A DNA stretch of 26,403 nucleotides from Deinococcus sp. (GTDB taxonomy: Bacteria; Deinococcota; Deinococci; Deinococcales; Thermaceae): the NCBI GenBank assembly GCA_023382135.1, contig JAMCQK010000056.1, forward strand, positions 1 through 26,403. The letters are read 5' to 3'. Each line of letters opens with the position of its first letter. Position 1 is the first letter of the stretch. The position numbers and the translations under genes are program-made. Shown piece by piece: positions 7,766 through 15,270 of the stretch. The notes beneath the pieces are model-generated. The model ran no database searches. It worked only from the letters and a program-made list of their open reading frames with translations, and was not told where the DNA came from.

Positions 7766-7800
7766 GGATTTAACGTAAGTCGGCTTATCGTTTTTTGCAA
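7766..7800 (-). promoter_or_regulatory. Promoter of the thioredoxin/Cys-rich peptide/ABC cluster
   Basis: On the minus strand, TTGCAA (7800-7795) is followed after 17 bases by TACGTT (7777-7772), then six bases (AAATCC) and the ATG at 7765. The spacing is ideal for a housekeeping promoter and implies a leaderless first cistron. The hexamers match consensus at four and three of six positions. Confidence 0.5.
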
Positions 7801-8355
7801 GGGAAAAACTCCCGGTTAGAGCGGGATATTCTCCCTCTGCACAAGGCGGGGGTCCATGCCTCGGTAGTAAAGGCTAACCCTGTGGCGCTGCTAAACTCCA
7901 GCTTGAACTTTAGTTTCGCGACGTGGTTCTGCATGGTTTTAGTCACTACCAGAAGCCGCTCGGCGATTTCATCCAAGTTTAACCAAAGCTCAACAGCCGC
8001 AATACCTTGCGTTCAGCTGAAGACAAGCAGCACCTGTGCTCCTCCAAATGGGGCCGTGGTAGAAGTTTTCCCCTAAAGCCACCCTTGTGACCGCTGAGCG
8101 AACTTTACTGAGCCAGACGGCCTGCGCCGCTAAGCCCTCGGGTGCAAACTCCAGTAAATCCAAGAGATGGTAAGGACAGTGGTTGCCGGTCACAACCAGT
8201 ATAGGTCTGGGCAGCAGCCCAAGGCCGGGCAGCCTGTGACCAAAAGGTGCATCAACTACCAGGGTGACCGATCTGCACACCACTAGGCTGGCGACCATAG
8301 CCTCGAAGTGCTCCGGCAGAGCCGCCCACCCGAATACTTCCTGACCACAATTCAC
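7785..8355 (-). pseudogene. Decayed response-regulator-like gene with LuxR-type HTH
   Basis: Three frames together encode a recognisable regulator. The 5' part from 8355 gives a receiver-like domain (SVTLVVDAPFG, PRPILVVTGN, LLDLLEFAPEG, ALGENFYHGPIW). Then, after a frame change near 8035-8060, comes LSSAERKVLRLLSFG. After a second change near 7978-7983 comes the recognition region NLDEIAERLLVVTKTMQNHV, the LuxR/GerE HTH signature. Restoring one T in GGTTAAACTTGG would rejoin the last two pieces as SFG-L-NLDEIAERL. The receiver part is diverged and its start is uncertain (GTG at 8355 sits right on an AAGGAG). The gene ends just upstream of the thioredoxin/peptide cluster on the same strand, so it may once have controlled that cluster. 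Confidence 0.7.
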
Positions 8356-8445
8356 TCCTTAGGTCTAGAATAACAACGTAAAACCAATCTTTGATTAGAA
8401 CATTCCTCGTTTATGCGCTAGAGATATGTGAAAAATCCATGTTTA

Positions 8446-8504
8446 AGGGCCGTTTGAGCTGTAGTGTCTAGAGCTGCCATCGAACTTCGGCCCTACACTA
8501 CAGC
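8446..8504. repeat. Interleaved inverted repeats (A-B-A'-B' order)
   Basis: AGGGCCG (8446-8452) is the inverse complement of CGGCCCT (8488-8494), and GCTGTAGTGT (8458-8467) is the inverse complement of ACACTACAGC (8495-8504). The order A, B, A', B' with A' and B' directly adjacent means the two helices cross, as in a pseudoknot, or are mutually exclusive. It lies 18 bases beyond the 3' end of the acyl-CoA ligase gene. No U-tract follows, so it is not a standard terminator. The rest of 8356-8521 shows no gene. Confidence 0.6.
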
Positions 8505-8521
8505 CAACTCATCCTAGCCGC

Positions 8522-10195
8522 TTAGCGTTCTTTTGCTGCTATCTCCTTAAGCTCTCGCCTAAGAATCTTGCCTACCGCGCTCTTGGGCAGCTCGTCCCGG
8601 AACTCGATGATGTGCGGAACCTTGTAGGCGGCCAGGTCTTTGCGGCAGTGTTGCTCGATCTCCTCCTGCTGAACCTTGCCCTTGAACTCCGGATTGAGCA
8701 CGATAAAGGCCGCGACGGTCTCGCCGCGGTAGGGGTCGGGCACTCCCACCACGGCGGCTTCCTGCACGGCGGGATGGGTATAGAGCACCTCTTCTACTTC
8801 GCGCGGGTAGACATTGTAACCGCTTGCAATGATCATGTCCTTCTTGCGGTCCACAATGTAGAAATAACCGTCCTGGTCCATACGGGCCAGATCCCCAGTG
8901 AGCAACCAGTCGACCATCAGGGTTTTGGCAGTCTCCTCGGGCTTATTCCAGTAGCCTTTCATTACATTCGGACCGCGCACCGCTAGTTCTCCAATTTCTC
9001 CCACAGGAAGCTCTTGCATGTCCAGTCCCAGGATCTTAGCATCCACTCCAGGCATAGGAAGGCCGATACTTCCCTTCTTGCGAAGGCCCATGATCGGTGA
9101 GCAGTGGGTACTTGGCGAGGCCTCGGTAAGGCCGTATCCTTCCACCAACTTTCCGCCGGTGAGCTCTTCAAAGCGAGTGGCGACTTCCACCGGTAGCGCG
9201 GCTGCACCCGAGATGCAGACCTTGACTGAGCCTACCTTGCGGTTCTGGATGCCTGGGAAGTTGTTAAACCCCACATACATAGTGGGCACTCCAGGGAAGT
9301 GGGTGACGTGGTGCTTTTCAATGGCTTTAATGCTAGGTTCAACCTCCGGTCTCGGAAGCAGGACGTTTTTGTACCCGAGCGCAATGGCGTAATTCATGCT
9401 CACGGTCATACCGTATACATGGAAGAAGGGGATCGCGCCCAGCATCACCCCTTTGCCCTCGAGGTCCTTGGCCCCCGGAAACCAGGCCACACTCTGAAAA
9501 GTGTTCGCCATCAGGTTTCGGTGGGTCAGCATGGCGCCTTTGGAAAGACCAGTGGTGCCACCGGTGTACTGGAGCAAAGCCACGTCATCCGGCTTGGCGG
9601 CGTGCGGGGTTTCTAGCTGCGCGCTTCTTTGCAACAGCGCTTTGAAGGCGGATCGCCTCGGATCGTTTGGAAGGTTTACCCAGCGGCCCTCACGCCTTGC
9701 TTTGATGGGGTAGAGCAGGTTTTTCGGGAAGGGCAGGCAGTCTTGGATCCCGGTGGTGATGACCCGCTTGACCGGGACCTCGGATGCGATCTCCTGGTAC
9801 CGGGGCCAGATTAAGTTCAAAATCACCAGCGTCTCCGAGCCCGAGTCCACCAACTGGTGTTTGAGTTCGCGCGGAGTGTAAAGCGGGTTTACATTCACCA
9901 CAATTCCGCCCGCAATAAGTGTTCCGTAAAACGCGATTACGAACTGCGGGGTATTGGGAAGCATGATGGCGACCCGGTCTCCGGGCTTTACCCCAAGCCC
10001 CACCAGGCCTTGGGCAAACTTGCGGGAAGCTTTCCAGAGATCCAGGTAGCGCAGGGTATAGCCCATGAAGTCAAGCGCTATCTGATTCGGATACCGCTTA
10101 GCGGCAGACTCCAGCAGCGTCCACAGGGGCGCCTCTGGGTACTCAATAGTATGGGGTACGTCCTTGTCGTAGTGGTTGAACCAGGCGGCAGGCAT
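8522..10195 (-). CDS. Long-chain fatty acid-CoA ligase (FadD-like, AMP-forming)
   Basis: The 557-residue protein activates fatty acids to acyl-CoA through an acyl-adenylate, feeding beta-oxidation or lipid synthesis. The adenylate-forming motifs are present in order: P-loop QYTGGTTGLSKGAMLTHRN (about residues 208-226), YGLTEASP (about 350), LLTGDLARMDQDGYFYIVDRKKDMI (about 430-455), GYNVYPREVEEVL, and the catalytic lysine in PKSAVGKILRREL near the C-terminus. The length matches bacterial FadD. The ATG at 10195 follows a strong AGGAGGAA. It is a single gene, divergent from the cupin gene, and the 124-base spacer holds a minus-strand TACAAT (10229-10224) and three TGACTT(T)A repeats. The exact chain-length preference cannot be read. 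Confidence 0.92.
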   Translation of the reverse strand: MPAAWFNHYDKDVPHTIEYPEAPLWTLLESAAKRYPNQIALDFMGYTLRYLDLWKASRKFAQGLVGLGVKPGDRVAIMLPNTPQFVIAFYGTLIAGGIVVNVNPLYTPRELKHQLVDSGSETLVILNLIWPRYQEIASEVPVKRVITTGIQDCLPFPKNLLYPIKARREGRWVNLPNDPRRSAFKALLQRSAQLETPHAAKPDDVALLQYTGGTTGLSKGAMLTHRNLMANTFQSVAWFPGAKDLEGKGVMLGAIPFFHVYGMTVSMNYAIALGYKNVLLPRPEVEPSIKAIEKHHVTHFPGVPTMYVGFNNFPGIQNRKVGSVKVCISGAAALPVEVATRFEELTGGKLVEGYGLTEASPSTHCSPIMGLRKKGSIGLPMPGVDAKILGLDMQELPVGEIGELAVRGPNVMKGYWNKPEETAKTLMVDWLLTGDLARMDQDGYFYIVDRKKDMIIASGYNVYPREVEEVLYTHPAVQEAAVVGVPDPYRGETVAAFIVLNPEFKGKVQQEEIEQHCRKDLAAYKVPHIIEFRDELPKSAVGKILRRELKEIAAKER

Positions 10196-10214
10196 GGGTT
10201 CCTCCTACAATCTT

Positions 10215-10263
10215 TGACTTATTGTAACTGACTTTAGACTGGAGCCCTTTGCCTTGACTTTAG
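10215..10263 (+). promoter_or_regulatory. Three TGACTT(T)A repeats upstream of the acyl-CoA ligase
   Basis: TGACTTA (10215-10221), TGACTTTAG (10229-10237) and TGACTTTAG (10255-10263) repeat in the same orientation. They overlap the likely promoter of the minus-strand ligase (minus-strand TACAAT at 10229-10224). They could be operator half-sites for a fatty-acid regulator; this is inference. Confidence 0.3.
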
Positions 10264-10307
10264 CATTAATTCCTGGATTCTGAGAACTCCAGGGCGGCGG
10301 ATTCGGG

Positions 10308-10319
10308 TACAATGTTCTT
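10308..10319 (+). promoter_or_regulatory. -10 element of the cupin gene, leaderless spacing
   Basis: TACAAT (10308-10313) matches the -10 consensus at five of six positions and ends exactly six bases before the GTG at 10320. No Shine-Dalgarno sequence is present. No convincing -35 was seen. Confidence 0.5.
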
Positions 10320-10694
10320 GTGAAAGCAGTTGTCCGTCCTTCCTCAGCGGTAGAGCTCCGGCCGGTAGACCGGGGAAACAAAGCTTTTATCCAAGTTCTC
10401 ATCGGCCCCGAAGACGGTGTTCCCCACTTCATTACCCGTAAGTTCACCATCATGCCGGGGGGGAGCATCCCCAAGCACAAACACCCCACCATCGAACACG
10501 AGCAGTTCGTTCTCTCGGGCAGCATGAAGGTCTGCATCGGTGACGAGGTGAAGGAAATCTCCGCTGGCCAGGCGGTCTTTATCCCTGCCGACACCTCGCA
10601 CTGGTACAAAAACGAGGGCAGCGAGCCGGTGGAGTTCTTGTGCGTGATTCCCAAGACCAGCGGATACGAGACCAACTGGTTTGAGGAAAAATAG
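10320..10694 (+). CDS. Small single-domain cupin protein
   Basis: The 124-residue product is a single cupin barrel. Motif 1 is PGGSIPKHKHPTIEHEQFVLSG (split here: H53 and H55 with E59 or E61), and motif 2 is GQAVFIPADTSHWYKN (P89, H94, N98). The histidines and glutamate should bind one metal ion. Single cupins of this type are dioxygenases, isomerases or metabolite-binding proteins, and the sequence does not decide between these. The GTG start follows a -10 element by six bases. The gene stands alone, with a terminator just downstream. Confidence 0.8.
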   Translation: MKAVVRPSSAVELRPVDRGNKAFIQVLIGPEDGVPHFITRKFTIMPGGSIPKHKHPTIEHEQFVLSGSMKVCIGDEVKEISAGQAVFIPADTSHWYKNEGSEPVEFLCVIPKTSGYETNWFEEK

Positions 10695-10712
10695 AGCTTG
10701 TTTTGCGGGCAT

Positions 10713-10743
10713 GCCTTCCACCGGCTGGGAGGCTTTTTGTTTG
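10713..10743 (+). terminator. Intrinsic terminator after the cupin gene
   Basis: The stem GCCTTCC (10713-10719) pairs with GGGAGGC (10727-10733), with one G-U pair, around the seven-base loop ACCGGCT. TTTTTGTTTG follows directly. It separates the cupin gene from the amidohydrolase gene. Confidence 0.8.
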
Positions 10744-10753
10744 TTGTGAGGGA

Positions 10754-10766
10754 TATGCTATTAGGC
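10754..10766 (+). promoter_or_regulatory. -10 element of the M20 amidohydrolase gene
   Basis: TATGCT (10754-10759) ends seven bases before the ATG at 10767, again the leaderless arrangement. A T-rich stretch lies upstream but no good -35 was seen. Confidence 0.35.
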
Positions 10767-11948
10767 ATGGGTACTGTAGCGTTTGACCTAAAGGATCGGG
10801 TCCAGGCTTTGCTCCCCAGCATGTTGGAAATGCGACGGGATTTTCATCGGCATCCGGAGTTGGCTTTTCAGGAACGCCGGACCTCTGCCAAGCTAGCGGA
10901 CCACTTAGAGAAGATAGGCCTCGAGGTCACCCGGAACATCGCTGAAACCGGCTTGATGGCTAGGCTCAAAGGCGGCAAACCCGGCAAGACGGTTATGGTG
11001 CGCGCCGACATCGACGCCCTGCCCATTACCGAAACCACTGGAGCCGCCTACGCCTCGGTGGCGCCTGGGGTGATGCACGCCTGCGGCCACGACGGCCACG
11101 CTACTATCGCGGCCCATGTTGCCACCTTGTTTTCGCAAATGCGTGACCAGATTGCGGGGGAGGTGCGCTTTGTTTTTCAACCCGCCGAGGAAATTGTGCA
11201 AGGTGCCAAGCCCATGGTGGAAGCGGGCGTACTCGAGGGGGTGGACAGGGTAGTTGGCCTGCACCTTTTCAACCAGCTGCCTGTCGGCACGGTTGGTGTG
11301 CGCCCTGGCCCTTCAATGGCTGCTGCCGATGCCTTCACGCTCACCCTTCACGGCAAAGGCGGGCACGCCGCTTCTCCGCACTTAGCGGTGGATACGGTAG
11401 TTATCGCCTCACACATTATTGTGGCGCTCCAGACCCTGGTGAGCCGCGAGACCGATCCAGTGGGAACCTCCGTGGTGACCATCGCTACCGTGACCGCGGG
11501 AGACGGCGCGCACAACATCATCCCCGAGGTGGCCGAACTCAAAGGGACCCTTCGTACCTTCGACCCGACCCTGCGCGAACACCTGATGAGGCGTATTTAT
11601 AACTTGGCCTCGGGAATTGCCGCCGCCATGGGAGCTAGTGCGGAAATTTCCTGGAGGCCCGGATCACCTGCGGTGGTCAATGATGCTCCGCTGACCGAGC
11701 GCTTTCGCGGAATCGCGCGTGAACTTGTGGGTGACAAACTGATCGAGACCCCTCCCGTTATGGGCGGCGACGATATGGCGGAGTTCCTTAACCGCGTGCC
11801 CGGGGTTTACTTCTGGGTGGGATCCGCCGATGCTTCAACGGGCCGTGATAAACCCCACCACCATCCAGGCTTCGACTTTGACGACGAAAGAACTTTGCCG
11901 CTGGCTACCGAACTTTTGGCGCGGACTGCGCTGGATTTCCTTAAGTAG
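10767..11948 (+). CDS. M20-family amidohydrolase (N-acyl-amino acid / hippurate hydrolase type)
   Basis: The 393-residue protein hydrolyses amide bonds of N-acylated amino acids or related substrates with a dinuclear metal site. Early motifs are RRDFHRHPELAFQE and VRADIDALPI; MHACGHDGHAT holds metal ligands; FQPAEE holds the catalytic glutamate pair; GKGGHAASPH marks the dimerisation (lid) domain; and HHHPGFDFDD near the end gives the last histidine ligand. Longer starts at 10698 and 10755 are possible on paper. The first lies before and inside the terminator of the cupin gene and is rejected; 10767 best fits the promoter spacing and homologue N-termini. The substrate is not determined. It is probably cytoplasmic, with no signal peptide. 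Confidence 0.88.
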   Translation: MGTVAFDLKDRVQALLPSMLEMRRDFHRHPELAFQERRTSAKLADHLEKIGLEVTRNIAETGLMARLKGGKPGKTVMVRADIDALPITETTGAAYASVAPGVMHACGHDGHATIAAHVATLFSQMRDQIAGEVRFVFQPAEEIVQGAKPMVEAGVLEGVDRVVGLHLFNQLPVGTVGVRPGPSMAAADAFTLTLHGKGGHAASPHLAVDTVVIASHIIVALQTLVSRETDPVGTSVVTIATVTAGDGAHNIIPEVAELKGTLRTFDPTLREHLMRRIYNLASGIAAAMGASAEISWRPGSPAVVNDAPLTERFRGIARELVGDKLIETPPVMGGDDMAEFLNRVPGVYFWVGSADASTGRDKPHHHPGFDFDDERTLPLATELLARTALDFLK

Positions 11949-12343
11949 ACCCGCCGCCACGGCCATCCTTGGACTAACGCATAGCCATCAATAACCCGGC
12001 TTACCACTTGGAAGGCGGGTGATTCTGTTGATGGGCAGGGACGAAGAAAAGGAATTAAATATAAAATCCCCGTGTTGTCATAATTGCCAGATAGTCCTGT
12101 ATTGGACAGAGGAAACTCGACTAAATTAGGCTGCATGGCGATCTTCAGCGCCGTATGCGCCGCCTGAGTCCTCGTCACCCCGGCATACCCAGGACCTCTA
12201 ATGGCCTGGAGGAAGGGGGTCAATGTCCCTTGAAACGTTTGTTGCGCAGGCACACCGGCAGAAGCAGGCCGTTGCCTGGTGGAGTTGGCTGCGTAACAAT
12301 GCTCGAAAAACAACACGAAGTTTTATCTAGCTCAAGAAAAAAA
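11949..12343. other. Intergenic region without a recognised gene
   Basis: About 395 bases between two convergent genes. There is an AT-rich stretch near 12050-12070 (AATTAAATATAAAAT) and the small open frame listed at 12223-12330. Nothing else in it could be assigned to a family on either strand. Confidence 0.5.
12223..12330 (+). CDS. Possible 35-residue small protein
   Basis: The ATG at 12223 is preceded by a strong GGAGGAAGGGGG (12209-12219) with normal spacing. The product has 35 residues, is basic and tryptophan-containing (QAVAWWSWLRNNARKTTR), and has no signal peptide. I do not recognise it. The Shine-Dalgarno sequence is the only support, and chance remains likely. Confidence 0.25.
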   Translation: MSLETFVAQAHRQKQAVAWWSWLRNNARKTTRSFI

Positions 12344-12823
12344 CTAGAGCCTGAAAAACCCAATGTAGTGAGCGCTTGGCGGTTTCAGGCCCAGCAGCCG
12401 GAACTGCGAGGCTGACTGGCCCCGGTGGAAATGCGCGTGGCTGATGACGTGCAGATGAATTTCGGCAACGGTGTTTTCTGCGGGTGTGTCGTTAATCATC
12501 CGATAGGGTTTTCGTGCAGATGCATCGGCTGTTTCTAGATACTTTGATCTTCTGGCTGCCACCTCATCCCAACGTTCCTTTAAAGCCCGCATGTCCTTGG
12601 CCCACTCGGAACCCGGAAGTGCCTTGGGTGAATTTCCCTCGAGCCGCTCTTGCCAGGCCCATTCGGCTCCTACCATATGAAGTGTTGTTGTGTAGATGTT
12701 TGGGAAGCTGCCGCCCACTTCCTTTCTCGCTTGTTCGCCAGAAAGCTCGAGCAGAGCCGGCCACCATTGTTGCCAGAGCCAGTCATGGCCCTTCACGAGC
12801 CGCTGAAGTTCAGCCGATGTCAT
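12344..12823 (-). CDS. DinB-family putative metal-dependent protein
   Basis: The 159-residue helical protein is of usual DinB length. The putative metal-binding histidines are H49 (TTTLHMVGAEW) and the cluster H125/H129/H133 (HLHVISHAHFHRGQ), the classic DinB C-terminal signature. Members are four-helix bundles often annotated as DNA-damage-inducible or bacillithiol S-transferase-like; the actual reaction is unknown in most. It begins three bases after the ilvD stop, so it is the last gene of the branched-chain amino acid operon by position. Its involvement in that pathway is not implied. Confidence 0.8.
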   Translation of the reverse strand: MTSAELQRLVKGHDWLWQQWWPALLELSGEQARKEVGGSFPNIYTTTLHMVGAEWAWQERLEGNSPKALPGSEWAKDMRALKERWDEVAARRSKYLETADASARKPYRMINDTPAENTVAEIHLHVISHAHFHRGQSASQFRLLGLKPPSAHYIGFFRL

Positions 12824-12826
12824 ACG

Positions 12827-14494
12827 TCACTCTCCAGGCAGATTTAGTACTGCGCCGTACTTTGCAGAAGAAACCAGGGCGGCGTAGCGGGCGAACACAC
12901 CGGTTTTGTAGTGGGGCTCTGGAGCTTTCCAGGCCGCTTTGCGTCTGGCGAGAACATCGGCAGGAACTTCCAGTTCGAGCGTGCCCTTGTCGCAGTCGAT
13001 GGCAATGATGTCCCCTTCTTTTACCAGTGCGATTGGCCCACCAACCATTGCTTCCGGAGCAACGTGGCCAACCATCAACCCGCGTGTTCCGCCGGAAAAC
13101 CGCCCGTCCGTCACCAGTGCCACCTCAGGCCCAAGGCCTTCGCCCACAAGTGCGGAGGTGATCGAAAGCATTTCCGGCATTCCAGGCGCGCCTTTTGGTC
13201 CTTCATAGCAGATCACAAGCACGTCACCCGGCTTGATCTGTCTTTCCAGCACAGCTTTCATGGCCGCTTCCTCGCCGTTAAATACTCTTGCCGGGCCTTT
13301 GAATTGTCTGCGCTCGGTTCCCACTAGTTTTAATACTGATCCTTCCGGGGCCAGCGAGCCATAAAGCACCCGCAGACCGCCTTCGTCTTTGAAAGCTTTT
13401 TCCTTAGGAACCACAATCGGCTGCCCGGGTGTTTCGCTGGCGTCTTTGGTCTCTTCCCAGAGGGTCTTCCCTGTGACGGTCTTCTGGTTTCCGTCGATCA
13501 TTTCGCCTTCAATCAAGCGGCGGATGATAAGCGGAATGCCACCGGCTTCCCAGAGTTCCCAAGCGGTGTAGGTTCCCCATGGGCGCATGTCGGCAATGAC
13601 TGCGGTCTTGCGGGAGACTTGGTCAAAGTCGTCTAGCTCCAGCTTGGTTCCTGCCTCCCGCGCAATAGCCATGAGATGCAAGACGGCATTGGTAGATCCG
13701 CCAGTGGCTGCTACTGCGGCAATGGCATTCAAGAAAGATTGGCGGGTAAGAAAGTCCGCGGGCTTCCAGTTGTTCTTGATGGCCTCGGCCAGAATTTTCA
13801 TGGCTTTGCGCCCTGCTGTTTTTTTGTCCGTCACTGTTGCGGGTATGGAGTTGTAGCCAACGGGGGAGAGGCCCAGCACTTCCAAAACCATGCTCATGGT
13901 GTTAGCGGTGTACTGGCCGCCACAGGCGCCGGGACCGGGAATAGCGGCCTTTTCAACCTCGGCAAGCTGTTCATCGGAAATCTTGCCCGCAGCGTGTTGT
14001 CCTACTGCTTCAAATACCGAGACAACCGTGAGTTTTTTTCCAGCTAGTTTGCCGGGAGCAATCGAGCCACCGTAGAGAACAAGTCCGGGAACACCAGACC
14101 GGATAACACCCATTGCACCGCCAGGATTTGTTTTGTCGCATGCGACTAGCGCAACCATGCCGTCGTACATGTAGCCTTGCGCAACAAGCTCCACACAGTC
14201 CGCAATCACCTCACGGCTTATCAAGGATGAGCGCATTCCGGGTGTGCCCATTGAGATTCCATCGGAAATGGCGGGTGCTCCAAACTCAAAAGAGTGCAGG
14301 CCTGCTTGTTTAGCGCCTTCTTTCAGGTCTGCGGCCAGGTCGCGCAAATGGAAGTTGCAGGGCATGCCCTCGGTCCAGGTGTTTACAATTCCAACCCAGG
14401 GAATTTTGAAGTCGTCATCGGTTACACCCACCGCGCGCAACATGGAACGGGCGGGGGCCTGTTGGGGGCCTTGTTTGATACGGTCTGAGCGCAT
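12827..14494 (-). CDS. ilvD: Dihydroxy-acid dehydratase
   Basis: This enzyme converts dihydroxyisovalerate and dihydroxymethylvalerate to the 2-keto acids that precede valine, leucine and isoleucine. The 555-residue length is typical. Motifs include MRSDRIKQGPQQAPARSMLRA at the start, the cluster cysteines in CDKTNPGGAMG and GPGACGGQYTANTM, ATGGSTNAVLHL, and TDGRFSGGTRGLMVGH near the end. I start it at the ATG at 14494, which has a GAGG sequence just upstream and matches the family start. An in-frame ATG at 14518 overlaps the stop of the SDR gene (TAATG) and would add eight residues. It sits downstream of leuB and the SDR gene in one operon. Confidence 0.95.
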   Translation of the reverse strand: MRSDRIKQGPQQAPARSMLRAVGVTDDDFKIPWVGIVNTWTEGMPCNFHLRDLAADLKEGAKQAGLHSFEFGAPAISDGISMGTPGMRSSLISREVIADCVELVAQGYMYDGMVALVACDKTNPGGAMGVIRSGVPGLVLYGGSIAPGKLAGKKLTVVSVFEAVGQHAAGKISDEQLAEVEKAAIPGPGACGGQYTANTMSMVLEVLGLSPVGYNSIPATVTDKKTAGRKAMKILAEAIKNNWKPADFLTRQSFLNAIAAVAATGGSTNAVLHLMAIAREAGTKLELDDFDQVSRKTAVIADMRPWGTYTAWELWEAGGIPLIIRRLIEGEMIDGNQKTVTGKTLWEETKDASETPGQPIVVPKEKAFKDEGGLRVLYGSLAPEGSVLKLVGTERRQFKGPARVFNGEEAAMKAVLERQIKPGDVLVICYEGPKGAPGMPEMLSITSALVGEGLGPEVALVTDGRFSGGTRGLMVGHVAPEAMVGGPIALVKEGDIIAIDCDKGTLELEVPADVLARRKAAWKAPEPHYKTGVFARYAALVSSAKYGAVLNLPGE

Positions 14495-14517
14495 AGTCAC
14501 CTCGTGAATAAAGACCA

Positions 14518-15270
14518 TTATGCCTCGAGGTCACGGCGGTGGATAGTTTTGCCGTGAAACTTCCGGGTATCGCCCTTTAGCAGCTTGACCAGTGCGCGAG
14601 AAGCCTGCTCGGCCGGCACGACCTCACCCTGCTCTCTCATCCCGCGGAATACCTTGCGCAACTCTTTGCTACCGCCACCTTGGGCCTCGCGGGCTTGCTC
14701 CTGCATGCGGGTTTCCACTGCGCCAGGACGGTATATGACACAGGTGATTTCCGGAGTTTCTGCTGCTAGTTGCCTGGCCAGCATCTCCTCGGCCGCTTTG
14801 GCGACGCAGTAAGCGCCCACGCCGGTTTGGTTGCGCTCAGCCAGGCCCGAGCCGATGAAAACCGCTACTGCTTCCCCTTGCCTTTTCAAATCCGGATAGG
14901 CGTAGCGAGCGAGCTGATATCCGGCGAGAAGGTTGGCCTCGAGAACCTCCCTGAACTCTCCTTCACCAATTTCGTACATCAAGGGCCCGGGGTTGAGCAC
15001 CCCCGCGTTATGAATGAAGCCAACAAAGTTACCGATGACTTTTGCTGCTTTAACCAGCTTTTGAACAGTTTCGTCTTCGGCGGCATTGCCGACAACGCCA
15101 ACAGCTTGAACACCGCGCGCCCTGACCTCTTGCTCAACTTGTTTGAGCAAAACCTCAGTTCTCGCAGAAAGGACCAAGCTGGCCCCTTCTTTGGCCAGGT
15201 CATTTGCCAGTTGACGGCCAATTCCACGGCTGGCGCCGGTAAGGATAAATGTTCTTCCGCGAAGATTCAT
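14518..15270 (-). CDS. Short-chain dehydrogenase/reductase (SDR)
   Basis: The 250-residue classical SDR has the nucleotide-binding motif TGASRGIG (residues 11-18), the NAG motif in IHNAGVLNPG, and a catalytic serine (IGSGLAERN) with Y-X3-K in GAYCVAKAAEEM. The cofactor is NAD(P)H; the substrate is unknown. The start overlaps the leuB stop as ATGA, so it is translationally coupled to leuB, and ilvD follows immediately. The setting suggests a role linked to keto- or hydroxy-acid metabolism, but the family is too broad to say. Confidence 0.85.
   Translation of the reverse strand: MNLRGRTFILTGASRGIGRQLANDLAKEGASLVLSARTEVLLKQVEQEVRARGVQAVGVVGNAAEDETVQKLVKAAKVIGNFVGFIHNAGVLNPGPLMYEIGEGEFREVLEANLLAGYQLARYAYPDLKRQGEAVAVFIGSGLAERNQTGVGAYCVAKAAEEMLARQLAAETPEITCVIYRPGAVETRMQEQAREAQGGGSKELRKVFRGMREQGEVVPAEQASRALVKLLKGDTRKFHGKTIHRRDLEA

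Noticed and set aside
10698..10766. Longer N-terminus for the M20 amidohydrolase
   Set aside because: The upstream start lies before and inside the cupin-gene terminator hairpin, and the added residues do not resemble family N-termini.
11807..12316. 169-codon frame on the minus strand across the end of the amidohydrolase
   Set aside because: No recognisable motif, and it overlaps a well-supported gene on the other strand.
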